A DNA stretch of 45,123 nt, taken from assembly GCA_017473225.1 (NCBI GenBank), contig JAFUMG010000008.1:1-45123 (forward strand). Reading direction: 5' to 3'. Origin of the DNA: Oscillospiraceae bacterium. GTDB lineage: Bacteria; Bacillota; Clostridia; Oscillospirales; Oscillospiraceae. The translations under genes were made by a program, and so were the position numbers. Below the pieces are notes generated by a model that saw only the letters and a list, made by a program, of their open reading frames with translations, had not been told where the DNA came from and did no database searches. Numbering within the stretch: position 1 is the first letter of the stretch; every line of letters starts with the position of its first letter. Shown here piece after piece: positions 33,297 through 42,237 of this stretch.

Positions 33297-34502
33297 TCAT
33301 TTCTGTTTATCCATTACAGCCTTATACAGCCGGATATATTCCTCAAACCGCTCTTTCGCGTCAAAGCCTGCCGCCCTTTTGACGCAGGCTTCCCGCGTGA
33401 AGGGGCGTTCCCGCTCGATGCGGCTGATCTCCCGCTCCAGGGCATCGATATCGCCGCAGTCCACCACCGCGCCGCAGGTTTCGTCGATGGCTTCCGGGCT
33501 GCCGCCGGTGCGGAAGGTCAGCACCGGGGTGCCGCAGGCCAGGGACTCCAGATTCACCGTGGGGAAATTATCCTCCCGGGTGGGATTGACGAACAGGTCG
33601 GCGGCGGAATAGATCTCCGCCAGCTCCCGCTGGTCCTGTGTGCGGTGGATGGAGATGATATTCTCCGGCAGTTCCCTGTCCACCGTCTCATTGGTCCCCA
33701 CCAGCACGATCCTGTACCGGCCGTCCAGCCGCTTTGCAAGCTCGATGAACACATCAAGCCCCTTTCGCGCGCCCCAGTCGAAGGCCACCCCCAGGAGGAT
33801 AAATTTGTCCCCGCAGTGATGCTTCTCCCGGAAACCGCTGTCCGTAGGCCGGAACACCGACCGATCGATGCCGTTGTGGACGACCCGCACCGGGTAGTCC
33901 TTCAGGAAGGATTCCCCCACCCGGTCCGCCAGCCACTGCGACGGGGTCACGATGGTCAGATCCTTCACCCCCGTAAACCACGCCTTTTTCTTCTTCCACA
34001 TAGCCGCCGAGCAGTCGAACCAGCTCCGGGGATAGTCCCGGTACTGGGAGCACCCGCCGCAGCCTGTCTTCCATTTTTCGCAGCCCGCCATGGCGAAATG
34101 GGGGCAGTGCCCCGTGAATGCCCAGCAGTCGTGGAGGGTCCAGACCACGGGGATATCGTGTTTCTTCAGCCAGGAAAAGAGCATGGGCAGCTGGATAAAC
34201 CAGCCGTGGAGATTATGCAGATGGATCACATCGGGCTGAAATTCCCCGATCCTCCGCAGGAGCTTCGCCGTGGGCAAAGCGGAAAAGCAGCCGATGCGGC
34301 CCGTCAGCCGGGCCAGGTACATATGCGCCGTCTTGGCCAACAGGCCCCCTGTCAGGACAAAATCCTTCCGCCGGCAGCCCTGCCAGGTAAAGCCCGCCGC
34401 GCAGAGGGCCTCGCCCCCGTCAGCATCCACCCGGTCCGCCAGCTGAAACATGATCCGCCCGGTACTGCCGTAGGGGACAGCGTTGATTTGAACTGCTTTC
34501 AT
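33297..34502 (-). CDS. GT4-family glycosyltransferase
   Basis: 401 residues, GT-B fold. Acceptor-side motif NAVPYGSTGRI at the N-terminus, then VIHLHNLHGWFI, WTLHDCWAFTGHCPHF and a Cys-rich CEKWKTGCGGC loop. Donor-side motif TREDNFPTVNLESLACGTPVLTF. The WTLHDxWxFTGHC motif is typical of WcaC/colanic-acid-like transferases. Donor sugar cannot be told. The gene lies 9 bases after the polymerase gene, with an AGGAAAG ribosome site. Confidence 0.88.
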   Translation of the reverse strand: MKAVQINAVPYGSTGRIMFQLADRVDADGGEALCAAGFTWQGCRRKDFVLTGGLLAKTAHMYLARLTGRIGCFSALPTAKLLRRIGEFQPDVIHLHNLHGWFIQLPMLFSWLKKHDIPVVWTLHDCWAFTGHCPHFAMAGCEKWKTGCGGCSQYRDYPRSWFDCSAAMWKKKKAWFTGVKDLTIVTPSQWLADRVGESFLKDYPVRVVHNGIDRSVFRPTDSGFREKHHCGDKFILLGVAFDWGARKGLDVFIELAKRLDGRYRIVLVGTNETVDRELPENIISIHRTQDQRELAEIYSAADLFVNPTREDNFPTVNLESLACGTPVLTFRTGGSPEAIDETCGAVVDCGDIDALEREISRIERERPFTREACVKRAAGFDAKERFEEYIRLYKAVMDKQK

Positions 34503-34511
34503 CAGCTTTCC

Positions 34512-35570
34512 TCATGAAAAAATAGTATAGTACGGTTCATATCCCGTTCCGGAAATCGTAATATAGGCAAATACCACCGAAATAAAACATATCGCGGCGA
34601 TCACAATGACACGTTCCCTGCCGTTTCTGTAGCCCGCGATGAGATTCGAGGTCAGTACAAGGGCGTACGGCTCGAAGTATTCCGCAAATCTCGTCACGTT
34701 GTACACCCGGATCCCCAGGATCAGCGTGATCAGATGCAGCAGCATACCATTGATCATGACACGGTTTTCCATGGTGGAAACATCGAATTCACAATCTCCG
34801 ATGCTGATGCTGTAAAGCGCGAACAGCGCGATGCCCAGCGTCGGGACCGCGGCGTTCAGGGTCCCCTCGCCCATGCCGTACGTCGTAGCGCTGTAACGGG
34901 CGATCGTCGTCTGGACGAACGTAATGATATTCGGCATCAGAAACCATACCGCCACCGCCGCGCCAAGCAGCAGGGAAATATTCAGCTTCGTGATCCTTCT
35001 CGTCAGCACCAGTCCCATCGGCAGCATGATCAGTGCGGTCCTGTGTATCATCGCGGCCGCAAGCACGATCACGATATAGGTTTTCCACCGCCCATCGCAC
35101 AGGTACGGGACCGCGTTCAACACGATCGCCACCGCCAGCAGCTGCCTGACCAGATTGAACGTCGCCAGGTAGCTGCCGAGACTCACGAACAGCAGGATCG
35201 TGATCCACGGCATCTGGGAATATTTCCTGAAAAAGCGCAAGAACAGACCCACCGTGATGGCGCTGATGACCAGGGTATATACGACCGCCGAATCCGTAAA
35301 GCACCCGATAAATCGGCTGAGCACGACAAATGTCTTCTCCATGCTGAACTCGATCTCAGGGCGCAGGATCTCGGAAAACGAGAACGCTTTATCCACATAC
35401 TCAAAAAGCCGTGAATAGTTGGCGTGGTCCGCCGTAAATTCCCCCCGAAGCCCGGAAAACAGGATCAGGATCACGCAGAAAAAGGCTGTGGTAAGATTCG
35501 GCTGCTGCTTTCGATAGCAAAGGGCGCCGAATACGATTATGACGCCACACAGAATAATATAAGGTAACAT
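34512..35570 (-). CDS. wzy: EpsG/Wzy-like polysaccharide polymerase
   Basis: 352 residues with about ten membrane helices and the EpsG-family start LPYIILCGVIIVFGALCY, then FSGLRGEFTADHANY. It polymerises flipped repeat units outside the membrane. Its DNA looks less GC-rich and uses more GTC/ATC/ACG-type codons than the neighbouring genes, as often seen for polymerase genes exchanged between strains; this was judged by eye. Confidence 0.85.
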   Translation of the reverse strand: MLPYIILCGVIIVFGALCYRKQQPNLTTAFFCVILILFSGLRGEFTADHANYSRLFEYVDKAFSFSEILRPEIEFSMEKTFVVLSRFIGCFTDSAVVYTLVISAITVGLFLRFFRKYSQMPWITILLFVSLGSYLATFNLVRQLLAVAIVLNAVPYLCDGRWKTYIVIVLAAAMIHRTALIMLPMGLVLTRRITKLNISLLLGAAVAVWFLMPNIITFVQTTIARYSATTYGMGEGTLNAAVPTLGIALFALYSISIGDCEFDVSTMENRVMINGMLLHLITLILGIRVYNVTRFAEYFEPYALVLTSNLIAGYRNGRERVIVIAAICFISVVFAYITISGTGYEPYYTIFS

Positions 35571-35580
35571 TGCACTCCCA

Positions 35581-36777
35581 TCACATATCCAGGATCATCT
35601 TGGCGATCCGGTCAGCTTTCAGGTTCTGTTCCACATACGCCAGATATTTCTCATGCCTGCTCCGCTGGATCTCCGGCGGCAGCTTCAGGGCCCCGTCGAT
35701 GGTGGCCGCGATCCCCTCCGCCGCCGGCCGGGCCGGGTCGATCCGGCAGAGAAAATCGGAATAACACCCGGGCATCCCCGGCAGCAGATACGCCGCCACG
35801 GGCCGGCCCGTCAGCAGATACTCGATCGTTTTCGACGCGAAGGAATAGGGCACGAAATCCTCACCGCCGGGGCGGGGATTCACCAGCACCGCAGCCGCGC
35901 GCTGCCAGCGCCGCGCCTCCTCCGGCGGCACCTGGCCCAGGACCAGGATCCGGCGGTCTTTTTCCGCGGCTTCCGCCGCGTAACCGTCGCAGTCTCCTCT
36001 GCCGCACAGGACCAGGCGGCAGTCCGGGTCTGTGACCTGTCCGAAGGCATCGATCAGGTCCCGGACGCCGAATTTCCGGTTCAGCTTCCCGGTATACACG
36101 ACGTACTTTTCCTGCCCTCCGGGCGCATCCGGCCGGGCCGGGAGCTGCCAATCCGCCACGATGCCCTCCACGACCCGGTAAGGCTTGTCCCCCACCGGGA
36201 GCAGCTCCTTCATGGGCTCCGTCAGGAGGACAAAGGAGTCCACCCGCTCCATGAGTTTTGTCATGACCGCCACATCGTATTTCTTGGCAAGATCATACAG
36301 CCGGCTGCGGTGGGCATTGAGATTCATATACTGGGGCAGGTCGGGCACATACAGGCAGATCTGGATCCGGGGATCCCTGCGCTTGGCATACACCGCCGCC
36401 TCCAGAAAAGGCGTGTGGGGGCAGTATACCACGATGCGCTTGTCCGGCTCCTCCAGCGCGATGAAGGATCGCAGCGCCTTTTTCAGGGCCGCCGCTCTGG
36501 AGGGATTGCGGATGCCCCACACATTATTGAAGCGCGCGTAGTCCCATTCCCCCCGGGGTCCTGAAAAGCCCCGGAAGAACGCGATGTCGCTTCCCATGGG
36601 ATAGGCGCCGAGAAAGGGCGCCGAAAGCACCGAGAAATCACAGCCCGCTTCCCGGAAGCCTTCGATCAGCTTCTGCTGGAAGTTATTGGCCGCCAGATCC
36701 GCGCCTCCGCGGCTGTGCTGCATGACTTCCTTTTCATTTTCTTTCGCAAACACGCCGCACAGAAGCAGAACCTTCAT
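35581..36777 (-). CDS. GT4-family glycosyltransferase
   Basis: 398 residues, GT-B fold. N-terminus MKVLLLCGVFAKENE; VVYCPHTPFLEAAVYA, YVPDLPQYMN, KYVVYTGKLNRKFGVRDLIDAF and VNPRPGGEDFVPYSFASKTIEYLLTG-type donor-site sequence. Weak ribosome site (GGGATACG). Sugar specificity unknown. Confidence 0.85.
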   Translation of the reverse strand: MKVLLLCGVFAKENEKEVMQHSRGGADLAANNFQQKLIEGFREAGCDFSVLSAPFLGAYPMGSDIAFFRGFSGPRGEWDYARFNNVWGIRNPSRAAALKKALRSFIALEEPDKRIVVYCPHTPFLEAAVYAKRRDPRIQICLYVPDLPQYMNLNAHRSRLYDLAKKYDVAVMTKLMERVDSFVLLTEPMKELLPVGDKPYRVVEGIVADWQLPARPDAPGGQEKYVVYTGKLNRKFGVRDLIDAFGQVTDPDCRLVLCGRGDCDGYAAEAAEKDRRILVLGQVPPEEARRWQRAAAVLVNPRPGGEDFVPYSFASKTIEYLLTGRPVAAYLLPGMPGCYSDFLCRIDPARPAAEGIAATIDGALKLPPEIQRSRHEKYLAYVEQNLKADRIAKMILDM

Positions 36778-36805
36778 CGTATCCCATCCATTCCGTTACA
36801 AACTT

Positions 36806-37630
36806 TCAAATCTGTTTTCTCAGAAACCTTTTATAGAGGGCCTGCTGGAGCCTGCCGGGGCAGATCACCAGGAACAGCTCGCCCGTCAGACAGATGACCA
36901 GATCTCCCAGCGAGGAAAATCCCGCCCGCCAGGCATGCCACCAGATCCTGGCGCAGCAGCCCATCGCCGACCAGGATGTCCGGCGCCGGTGGGCATCGGT
37001 GTCCACCCGGACCCGCACCAGAGTATCCGGCAGATTCCGGGCGCGGCAGCCCCGGATCAGCATCCGCAGGTACAGGTCATAATCCTCCCCACGGCGCAGG
37101 TCCCGGTAGCCGCCGCTGTCCAGCGCCGCCGACTTGCGGTACATGGCCGTCACATTGTTGATGGGGCTGCGCCGCCGGGCATACCGGCAGATGCCCTCAT
37201 GGTCCACAGGGACGCAGCGGACCGAGCACACCTTTCCGGTGCGGTTGTCAAATTCCTCGATCACGCCGCCCAGAAGGGTCAGCTCCGGCTCAGTCGCGAA
37301 CTGGGCCAGCTGCTTTTCACACCGGTCAGGAGTCGAGATATCGTCGGAATCCATTTTCGCGATCAGATCATTGCGGCACACCGCAAGCCCCGCCTTCGCC
37401 GCCAGGCCGACGCCCACATTCTCGCGTAGCCGGACGATCTGAAACAGGCCGGGATACCGGGAAACAAAGCCCTCCAGGGCTCCGTCCAGCTCCGCCGTCA
37501 GCGGTCCGTCGCAGACGATCACGAAATCATCCGTGACCACCGTCTGATCCAGCATACTCTGGATCGCCGCCGCGAAATATTCCGGGTCCTCCTCCATATA
37601 TACCGACATTAAAACGGAATAATTTTCCAT
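36806..37630 (-). CDS. GT2-family glycosyltransferase
   Basis: About 274 residues starting MENYSVLMSVYMEEDPEYF. In-frame upstream Met codons at 37648 and 37690 are less likely because the GT2 fold begins at SVLMSVY; ribosome spacing does not settle it. Typical GT-A features: DQTVVTDDFVIVCDG, RENVGVGLAAKAGLAVC, the metal site KMDSDD and RRGEDYDLYLRML. The C-terminus ends in an amphipathic/membrane-proximal helix region. First gene of the capsule operon. Confidence 0.86.
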   Translation of the reverse strand: MENYSVLMSVYMEEDPEYFAAAIQSMLDQTVVTDDFVIVCDGPLTAELDGALEGFVSRYPGLFQIVRLRENVGVGLAAKAGLAVCRNDLIAKMDSDDISTPDRCEKQLAQFATEPELTLLGGVIEEFDNRTGKVCSVRCVPVDHEGICRYARRRSPINNVTAMYRKSAALDSGGYRDLRRGEDYDLYLRMLIRGCRARNLPDTLVRVRVDTDAHRRRTSWSAMGCCARIWWHAWRAGFSSLGDLVICLTGELFLVICPGRLQQALYKRFLRKQI

Positions 37631-37680
37631 CCTTCTGATCTTCTCCATCTTCTTTGATCGCTGTGCCCAATGCGGTGGTG

Positions 37681-37703
37681 TTTTGGGCAAAGTTCGCCCA
37701 AAA
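37681..37703 (-). promoter_or_regulatory. Leader hairpin of the capsule operon
   Basis: Perfect 8-bp stem TTTTGGGC/GCCCAAAA with a seven-base loop, located about 15 bases downstream of the predicted transcription start and ~50 bases before the first gene. No long U-run follows. Together with the peptide operon leader it suggests structured 5' ends at both operons. Confidence 0.55.
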
Positions 37704-37723
37704 AGGCATAGTTTAACCAGATT

Positions 37724-37752
37724 AATATATCACAAAGCCCCACCCTTTTCAA
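37724..37752 (-). promoter_or_regulatory. Sigma-A promoter of the capsule operon
   Basis: On the minus strand TTGAAA (37747-37752), 17-base spacer, TATATT (37724-37729) with TGA immediately upstream (extended -10). This is the only clear promoter found for the 13.5-kb operon. Confidence 0.72.
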
Positions 37753-37799
37753 TACAGGCGGGGGCAGTTTTTACCGGCAGAGGCAAAAATACGGCAAAG

Positions 37800-37825
37800 A
37801 AGCGGGGGCCCCAAGTCCCCCGCTT
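37800..37825 (-). terminator. Second (backup) terminator after the SLH gene
   Basis: Stem AAGCGGGGG/CCCCCGCTT with a short loop. The minus-strand downstream sequence contains GTATTTTTGCC. It lies in tandem with the hairpin at 37845-37868. Confidence 0.65.
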
Positions 37826-37837
37826 AATCCTAATAAG

Positions 37838-37870
37838 CAAAAACGGAGCAGGGCCGAAGCCCTGCTCCTT
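37838..37870 (-). terminator. Terminator of the SLH-protein gene
   Basis: Perfect 10-bp stem GGAGCAGGGC/GCCCTGCTCC with a CGAA loop, followed on the minus strand by GTTTTTGC. It starts 40 bases past the stop at 37910. Confidence 0.88.
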
Positions 37871-37909
37871 TCTTGATGAAATTTTGATGCCGTCAGATCA
37901 GGCGCTTTC

Positions 37910-40900
37910 TCAGGAAAGCTCGTAATCCTTCAGCTCATCCACCTGCTGCTGGCCATCCTCGGAAGCGACGCTGACCGCGGTAGCCGCGAAGGACGCGCCG
38001 ACATCGCTGGGCGTGGACTCGTAGGTGAAGGTATTCAGGCTGGTCAGTCTGCCGTTCTGATCGATGGAGAAGACATTCCAGACCGTGCCGCCCCGGCCGG
38101 TGGGCACATAGTAGGTGTGCAGCAGCTCGGTGCCGCAGTAGACCTCAACATACGCGCCGGATTCGGACAGCGCTGTAGAGCTGGAGGAGCTGCGGTTGGT
38201 ATAGTCATGGACGGAGTAGGTGAAGCCGTTCTGCAGGCTGTCGAAATCCGTCACCGTGACGGTCTCGGGGCCGTAGGAGCTGGTATCGTCTCTGTCCAGA
38301 TTGCCGGTGGTGCCGGACTTGCGGGAATAATAGATGTGGTCACGATAGCCGCTGGTGGTCACCGCGTTGTAGTGGGAGTCCAGGTCACGGGGAGTCTCGC
38401 CCCAGTTCAGGACGATCCGGTACTCCTGGCCTTCCATGGTGGGAGACATGGTGGCGTTCTGGCCGCCCTTGGTCTCGCCGGCCACGACCACGACGTTGAA
38501 GCTGGTGTCCACATAGCCGTCCTTGGTGGCGCTCACGGTATAGTTGCCCGCCTGCAGGCCGAAGACCACGCCGAAGATCGTCCAGGTGCTGTACTCAAAG
38601 TAGCCGTTGGAGTCGGTGGTCAGGGTCTTCAGCACATCGCCGTCGGAGGTGTTGTTCCAGCCGCTGCGGACCTTCAGGGTGACGCCGGAAACAGGGGCGC
38701 CGGTGACCGCGTTGACGATCTGGCCGCTGAAGCCGCCCATGTACTGCTCCTCACCGTTGACCAGCATGGCAGTCTCCAGATACTTGGTGTTGCCCTCTTC
38801 CACGGTCACATAGGTGGTGAAGGGGACATAGCCCTCCTTGGTGATGCTGACCTTGTAGGTACCGGCAGGCAGGGTGGTCTGATAGCTACCGGCGCTGTCG
38901 CTGGTGCAGGTGGCGAATTCCAGATCGCCGGAGGAGATCACGATGGAGGCGCCGATGACGGCCTCATTGGTCTCGGAGTTGCGGATCTTGCCGCTGATCT
39001 TGCCGTCGGCCGCGCTGGGGGACAGGGTCACGCTGGTGGCGGCGCTGCTGACCACGAAGGACTTCTTCACGGTCCTGTTGTTGATGGTGCCGGTGGCGTT
39101 ATAGACGCCGTTGTACAGGTAGACCGCGTACTCGGTGGAACCGGTCTTGACTCTTTCGCCGTTCTTCTTGGCGACCTCAACGGAGATGCCGGTGGTGGCG
39201 GCGCCGTTCTCGTCCTCGGACTTGACGTCCACCCGGTACTTCTTGTTGGGGCAGTCACCGCCGCCGAAGTGGGGCTCGCCGCCGAACTGGCTGTCCTCGC
39301 TGTTGAGCAGCGACAGATAGAACTGGCCGGGATATTTCTTCAGAATGTTGATCCAGCCCTCCAGGGAGAAGAGGGTGGCGTTGATGGGCGTTGCTTCCAG
39401 CACATCCTCAATGATGCAGAACTTCAGCTTCGCCTTGACCTCCACGAACCACTTGATGGTTCCGTCGATGCACAGGGCGCAGGCGTGCTTGGAAGGCGCG
39501 TTGGTGATCTCAGTGCCCAGGTATGCGGTGGCTTCCACCTGCGCGCCGCCCCAGACATTGACGGACACCTCGACCACGCTGGTCAGGTACTTCAGACCCA
39601 GGCTGACCTTGGGACCGAACTTCAGGGAAGCCTTGCCCTCCAGGCCGAAGTCGACCTGACGGGACTTCTCGTCCACTTCCTGCTTGCCGTTGTTGGTGTC
39701 ATAGATGAAGCCGGATCTGGTGTGGGACTCGAACTTGAAGTCAAAGCCGCCGGAGAGCTCCCATTCCACGGGAACGGAGACCTTGAAGAAGGCGCTCAGG
39801 CCTGCCACGGGGGTGGGGACCGTCACGTCGGGCAACTTCATTTCGCCGAAGACCTCTTCGCCCAGCTGGTCCGCGGTGTCCTCATTGTCGATGGTCAGGA
39901 CCACGTCGATGTCCAGGACCAGGCTCAGGTCGGTGATCACGGAGCACATGAAATAGTCATCACCGAAGAGATGGGCGTCGTACTTCATCTCGATCTCGAC
40001 CTTGCCGGTGCCGGTCAGGGAGCCGGAGACCTTCACATGCTCCTTGGGCTTCCAATCGATATTGCCACCCAGAGAGACGGAGGGGCTCACATTGACGTCG
40101 ATGATCTCCGCAGCGGGAGCGACACCGTCGTCCGCTTCCTCTTCCTCCACAAGGATGGTCGTATCGGCCTTCACGACCTTATAGAACTCGTTCAGGGCCA
40201 CATTCTCGTCGGGAGTGATGACGGCATTGCCGTTTTCATCGACGGTCATGGCGCCGATCTTGAACAGGTAGGCGCTGCCGTCCTGGCCATACATCAGGAC
40301 AACGGTGCCGACAGCGGTATTCAGGAGCTCCTCGCTGGGGCTCGCGACGGTGTAGACCTCGTACCACTGGAGGTCATCGTCGGTGGAGGTCTCCTCCTCC
40401 ACGATGGTCACGGAGATCAGGTTGGTGACCGCGTCAGTGGCGATCTCCACGACGCCGTCGGCCAGAACGCCGAAGTTGGTGGTGCCGTCGGTGCTGCCGA
40501 AGTAGATGACCCGCTCGCCCGCGGCAATGAAGTCCTCAGCGGTCTGGGCTTCGAACTGCTCGTTGGCGGTGGTGTACTTGATGGAGGTGTATGTAGTCAG
40601 CTCGTTGCCGTCGCCGTCATACAGGGTCGCCCGGACCAGGAAATGCTCGGGCAGCTCGTCCACGACGGGCATGACGATCTGCTCCATCTCGCAGTAGGCG
40701 GGGGTCTGGACGGAATTGGAAGTGATCACTTCCATGGTGTCCTCAGCCAGGAATTCCACATACAGCACAGCGGTGCTGTTGGTGTTCACGGTGGTGTAGA
40801 CCTCGCCGTTCTCCACAGTGATGCCGGTGATGGAATAGATGGTGCCGCCGCCGGAGGAGCTGCTGTACAGGCCATCCTCATCGTCCTCATCCTCGCTCTC

Positions 40901-41989
40901 GGGGGCGTCCCACTTGGCGAACAGGATCAGATCGTCGTTGACGGAGGCGGCGAAGTCATAGGCTTCCACGCCCTGCTCATCCAGATACCAGCCGCCGAAG
41001 ACATAGCCCTCCCGGGCGGGTGCCTCAGGCGCGGCCACCTGGCCGCCGATCTCGACGGAAACAGTCAGATAGGCTTCCTCCGTGCCGTCGTTGGGCAGGA
41101 AGGTCACATAGTACTCCGTCCGGGCCTCTTCCCAGGCGGCGTACAGGGTCACGTTGGCGTTGACCGCGGTGGCGAAGCTATAGGGCCGGGTCAGCAGCGC
41201 GTCGGCATACCAGCCGGCGAAGGTGTAGCCTTCCTTCTCGGGAGCAACAGGCTCCAGAGCGGTCATGCCCTCGGTGACCTGCTGAGACGCCACGGCGCTG
41301 CCGCCGTTGGACTCGAAGGTCACGGTGTACTTGTTGGCGGAGGGCAGCTCGGGCTCCACATCCACCTCGAAGCGCTGCAGGATCACGGCGATCATGGCGC
41401 GGGTGGCGTCGCTCTCATAGCCCAGCAGGGCGTTGCCGATGCCCTGGATCAGGCCCACGGAGACGGCCCAACTCATGGCGTCCTTTGCCCAGTCGCTGAC
41501 TTCGTCGCCGTCGGTGTAGGTGCTCAGATCCGCACGGGCGGAGACATCATAGCCCTTGTAGGCCACATACCGGTGGAACACCGTTGCCATCTGCTCCCGG
41601 GTGATGGGATCATCGGGGCAGAAGATGTTGCCGGGGTAGCCCAGAACGATGCCGTTCTCCGCGGCCCAGGCCACGGCGGGACCATACCAGGTATCCGGCT
41701 CCACGTCGGTAAAGTCCTCACCGGAGGCTTCGGGGGAACCCTCCATGCGGTACAGGACCGTCACCAGCATCGCGCGGGTGGTCAGGCCGTAGGGGTCAAA
41801 CAGCGTGTCGCTGATGCCGTTCATCAGGCCGTTTGCGTAGACATACTCTACCGCTTCCTCGTACCAGCTGCCAGCTTCCACATCCGTGAAGGGATGGTTG
41901 GCGTCTGCCGCGAAAGCCGTAATGGGCAGCGCGCCCACGACCATGCACAGAGCCAGCAGCATGCACAGGAATTGCTTTGCTCGTTTCAT
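37910..41989 (-). CDS. Large SLH-domain surface protein with InlB-type repeats and YfaP-like domain
   Basis: 1359 residues from MKRAKQFLCMLL (AAGGAG 8 bases upstream). Signal peptide ~1-28 (TAFA). Three SLH domains (~32-205) anchor it to secondary wall polymers: HPFTDVEAGSWYEEAVEYV, DFTDVEPDTWYGPAVAWA and a degenerate third. Two Listeria-Bacteroides (InlB B) repeats follow, with YTFAGWYADA and YVFGGWYLDE. After an acidic ESEDEDDEDG hinge comes a ~550-residue unrecognised beta-rich central region. Near the C-terminus are two carboxypeptidase-regulatory-like beta-sandwiches (GKISGKIRNSETNEAVIGAS and GGFSGQIVNAVTGAPVSGVT). Last comes a YfaP/DUF2135-like domain with LNWGETPRDLDSHY. Probably a structural or adhesive surface protein; no catalytic motif seen. 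Confidence 0.88.
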   Translation of the reverse strand: MKRAKQFLCMLLALCMVVGALPITAFAADANHPFTDVEAGSWYEEAVEYVYANGLMNGISDTLFDPYGLTTRAMLVTVLYRMEGSPEASGEDFTDVEPDTWYGPAVAWAAENGIVLGYPGNIFCPDDPITREQMATVFHRYVAYKGYDVSARADLSTYTDGDEVSDWAKDAMSWAVSVGLIQGIGNALLGYESDATRAMIAVILQRFEVDVEPELPSANKYTVTFESNGGSAVASQQVTEGMTALEPVAPEKEGYTFAGWYADALLTRPYSFATAVNANVTLYAAWEEARTEYYVTFLPNDGTEEAYLTVSVEIGGQVAAPEAPAREGYVFGGWYLDEQGVEAYDFAASVNDDLILFAKWDAPESEDEDDEDGLYSSSSGGGTIYSITGITVENGEVYTTVNTNSTAVLYVEFLAEDTMEVITSNSVQTPAYCEMEQIVMPVVDELPEHFLVRATLYDGDGNELTTYTSIKYTTANEQFEAQTAEDFIAAGERVIYFGSTDGTTNFGVLADGVVEIATDAVTNLISVTIVEEETSTDDDLQWYEVYTVASPSEELLNTAVGTVVLMYGQDGSAYLFKIGAMTVDENGNAVITPDENVALNEFYKVVKADTTILVEEEEADDGVAPAAEIIDVNVSPSVSLGGNIDWKPKEHVKVSGSLTGTGKVEIEMKYDAHLFGDDYFMCSVITDLSLVLDIDVVLTIDNEDTADQLGEEVFGEMKLPDVTVPTPVAGLSAFFKVSVPVEWELSGGFDFKFESHTRSGFIYDTNNGKQEVDEKSRQVDFGLEGKASLKFGPKVSLGLKYLTSVVEVSVNVWGGAQVEATAYLGTEITNAPSKHACALCIDGTIKWFVEVKAKLKFCIIEDVLEATPINATLFSLEGWINILKKYPGQFYLSLLNSEDSQFGGEPHFGGGDCPNKKYRVDVKSEDENGAATTGISVEVAKKNGERVKTGSTEYAVYLYNGVYNATGTINNRTVKKSFVVSSAATSVTLSPSAADGKISGKIRNSETNEAVIGASIVISSGDLEFATCTSDSAGSYQTTLPAGTYKVSITKEGYVPFTTYVTVEEGNTKYLETAMLVNGEEQYMGGFSGQIVNAVTGAPVSGVTLKVRSGWNNTSDGDVLKTLTTDSNGYFEYSTWTIFGVVFGLQAGNYTVSATKDGYVDTSFNVVVVAGETKGGQNATMSPTMEGQEYRIVLNWGETPRDLDSHYNAVTTSGYRDHIYYSRKSGTTGNLDRDDTSSYGPETVTVTDFDSLQNGFTYSVHDYTNRSSSSSTALSESGAYVEVYCGTELLHTYYVPTGRGGTVWNVFSIDQNGRLTSLNTFTYESTPSDVGASFAATAVSVASEDGQQQVDELKDYELS

Positions 41990-42014
41990 AAATACTTCTC
42001 CTTTTCCAATTCTT

Positions 42015-42035
42015 GTACTATATATTATATAGTAC
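42015..42035 (-). promoter_or_regulatory. Perfect 21-bp palindrome over the probable -10 box of the SLH gene
   Basis: Half-sites GTACTATAT and ATATAGTAC are separated by AAT. The minus strand contains TATAAT at the centre, so the site overlaps the likely -10 element. No good -35 was found at 17 bases. It could be a repressor operator or an activator-dependent promoter; an early RNA hairpin is the alternative. Confidence 0.55.
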
Positions 42036-42137
42036 AGTAACATGATAGCAGAATTTTATGAACAATTCCATTGTGACTTCTGACTAAAACCACCGCCCCA
42101 AACTGGGGAAAATATGCCCATTTTTGTATAGATATGC

Positions 42138-42170
42138 AAAAAACCGCCTCCCGGATGGGAGGCGGCTTTT
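42138..42170 (-). terminator. Terminator of the DUF4234 gene
   Basis: Stem CCGCCTCCC/GGGAGGCGG (42144-42165), followed on the minus strand by TTTTTTGCATA. It lies about 70 bases past the stop at 42238. Confidence 0.88.
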
Positions 42171-42237
42171 ACATCTGATGCGCAGGAGCAAGCAGCGGAC
42201 AAGAACGCCCGCTCTACAATAAATACGCTCCGTTGAT

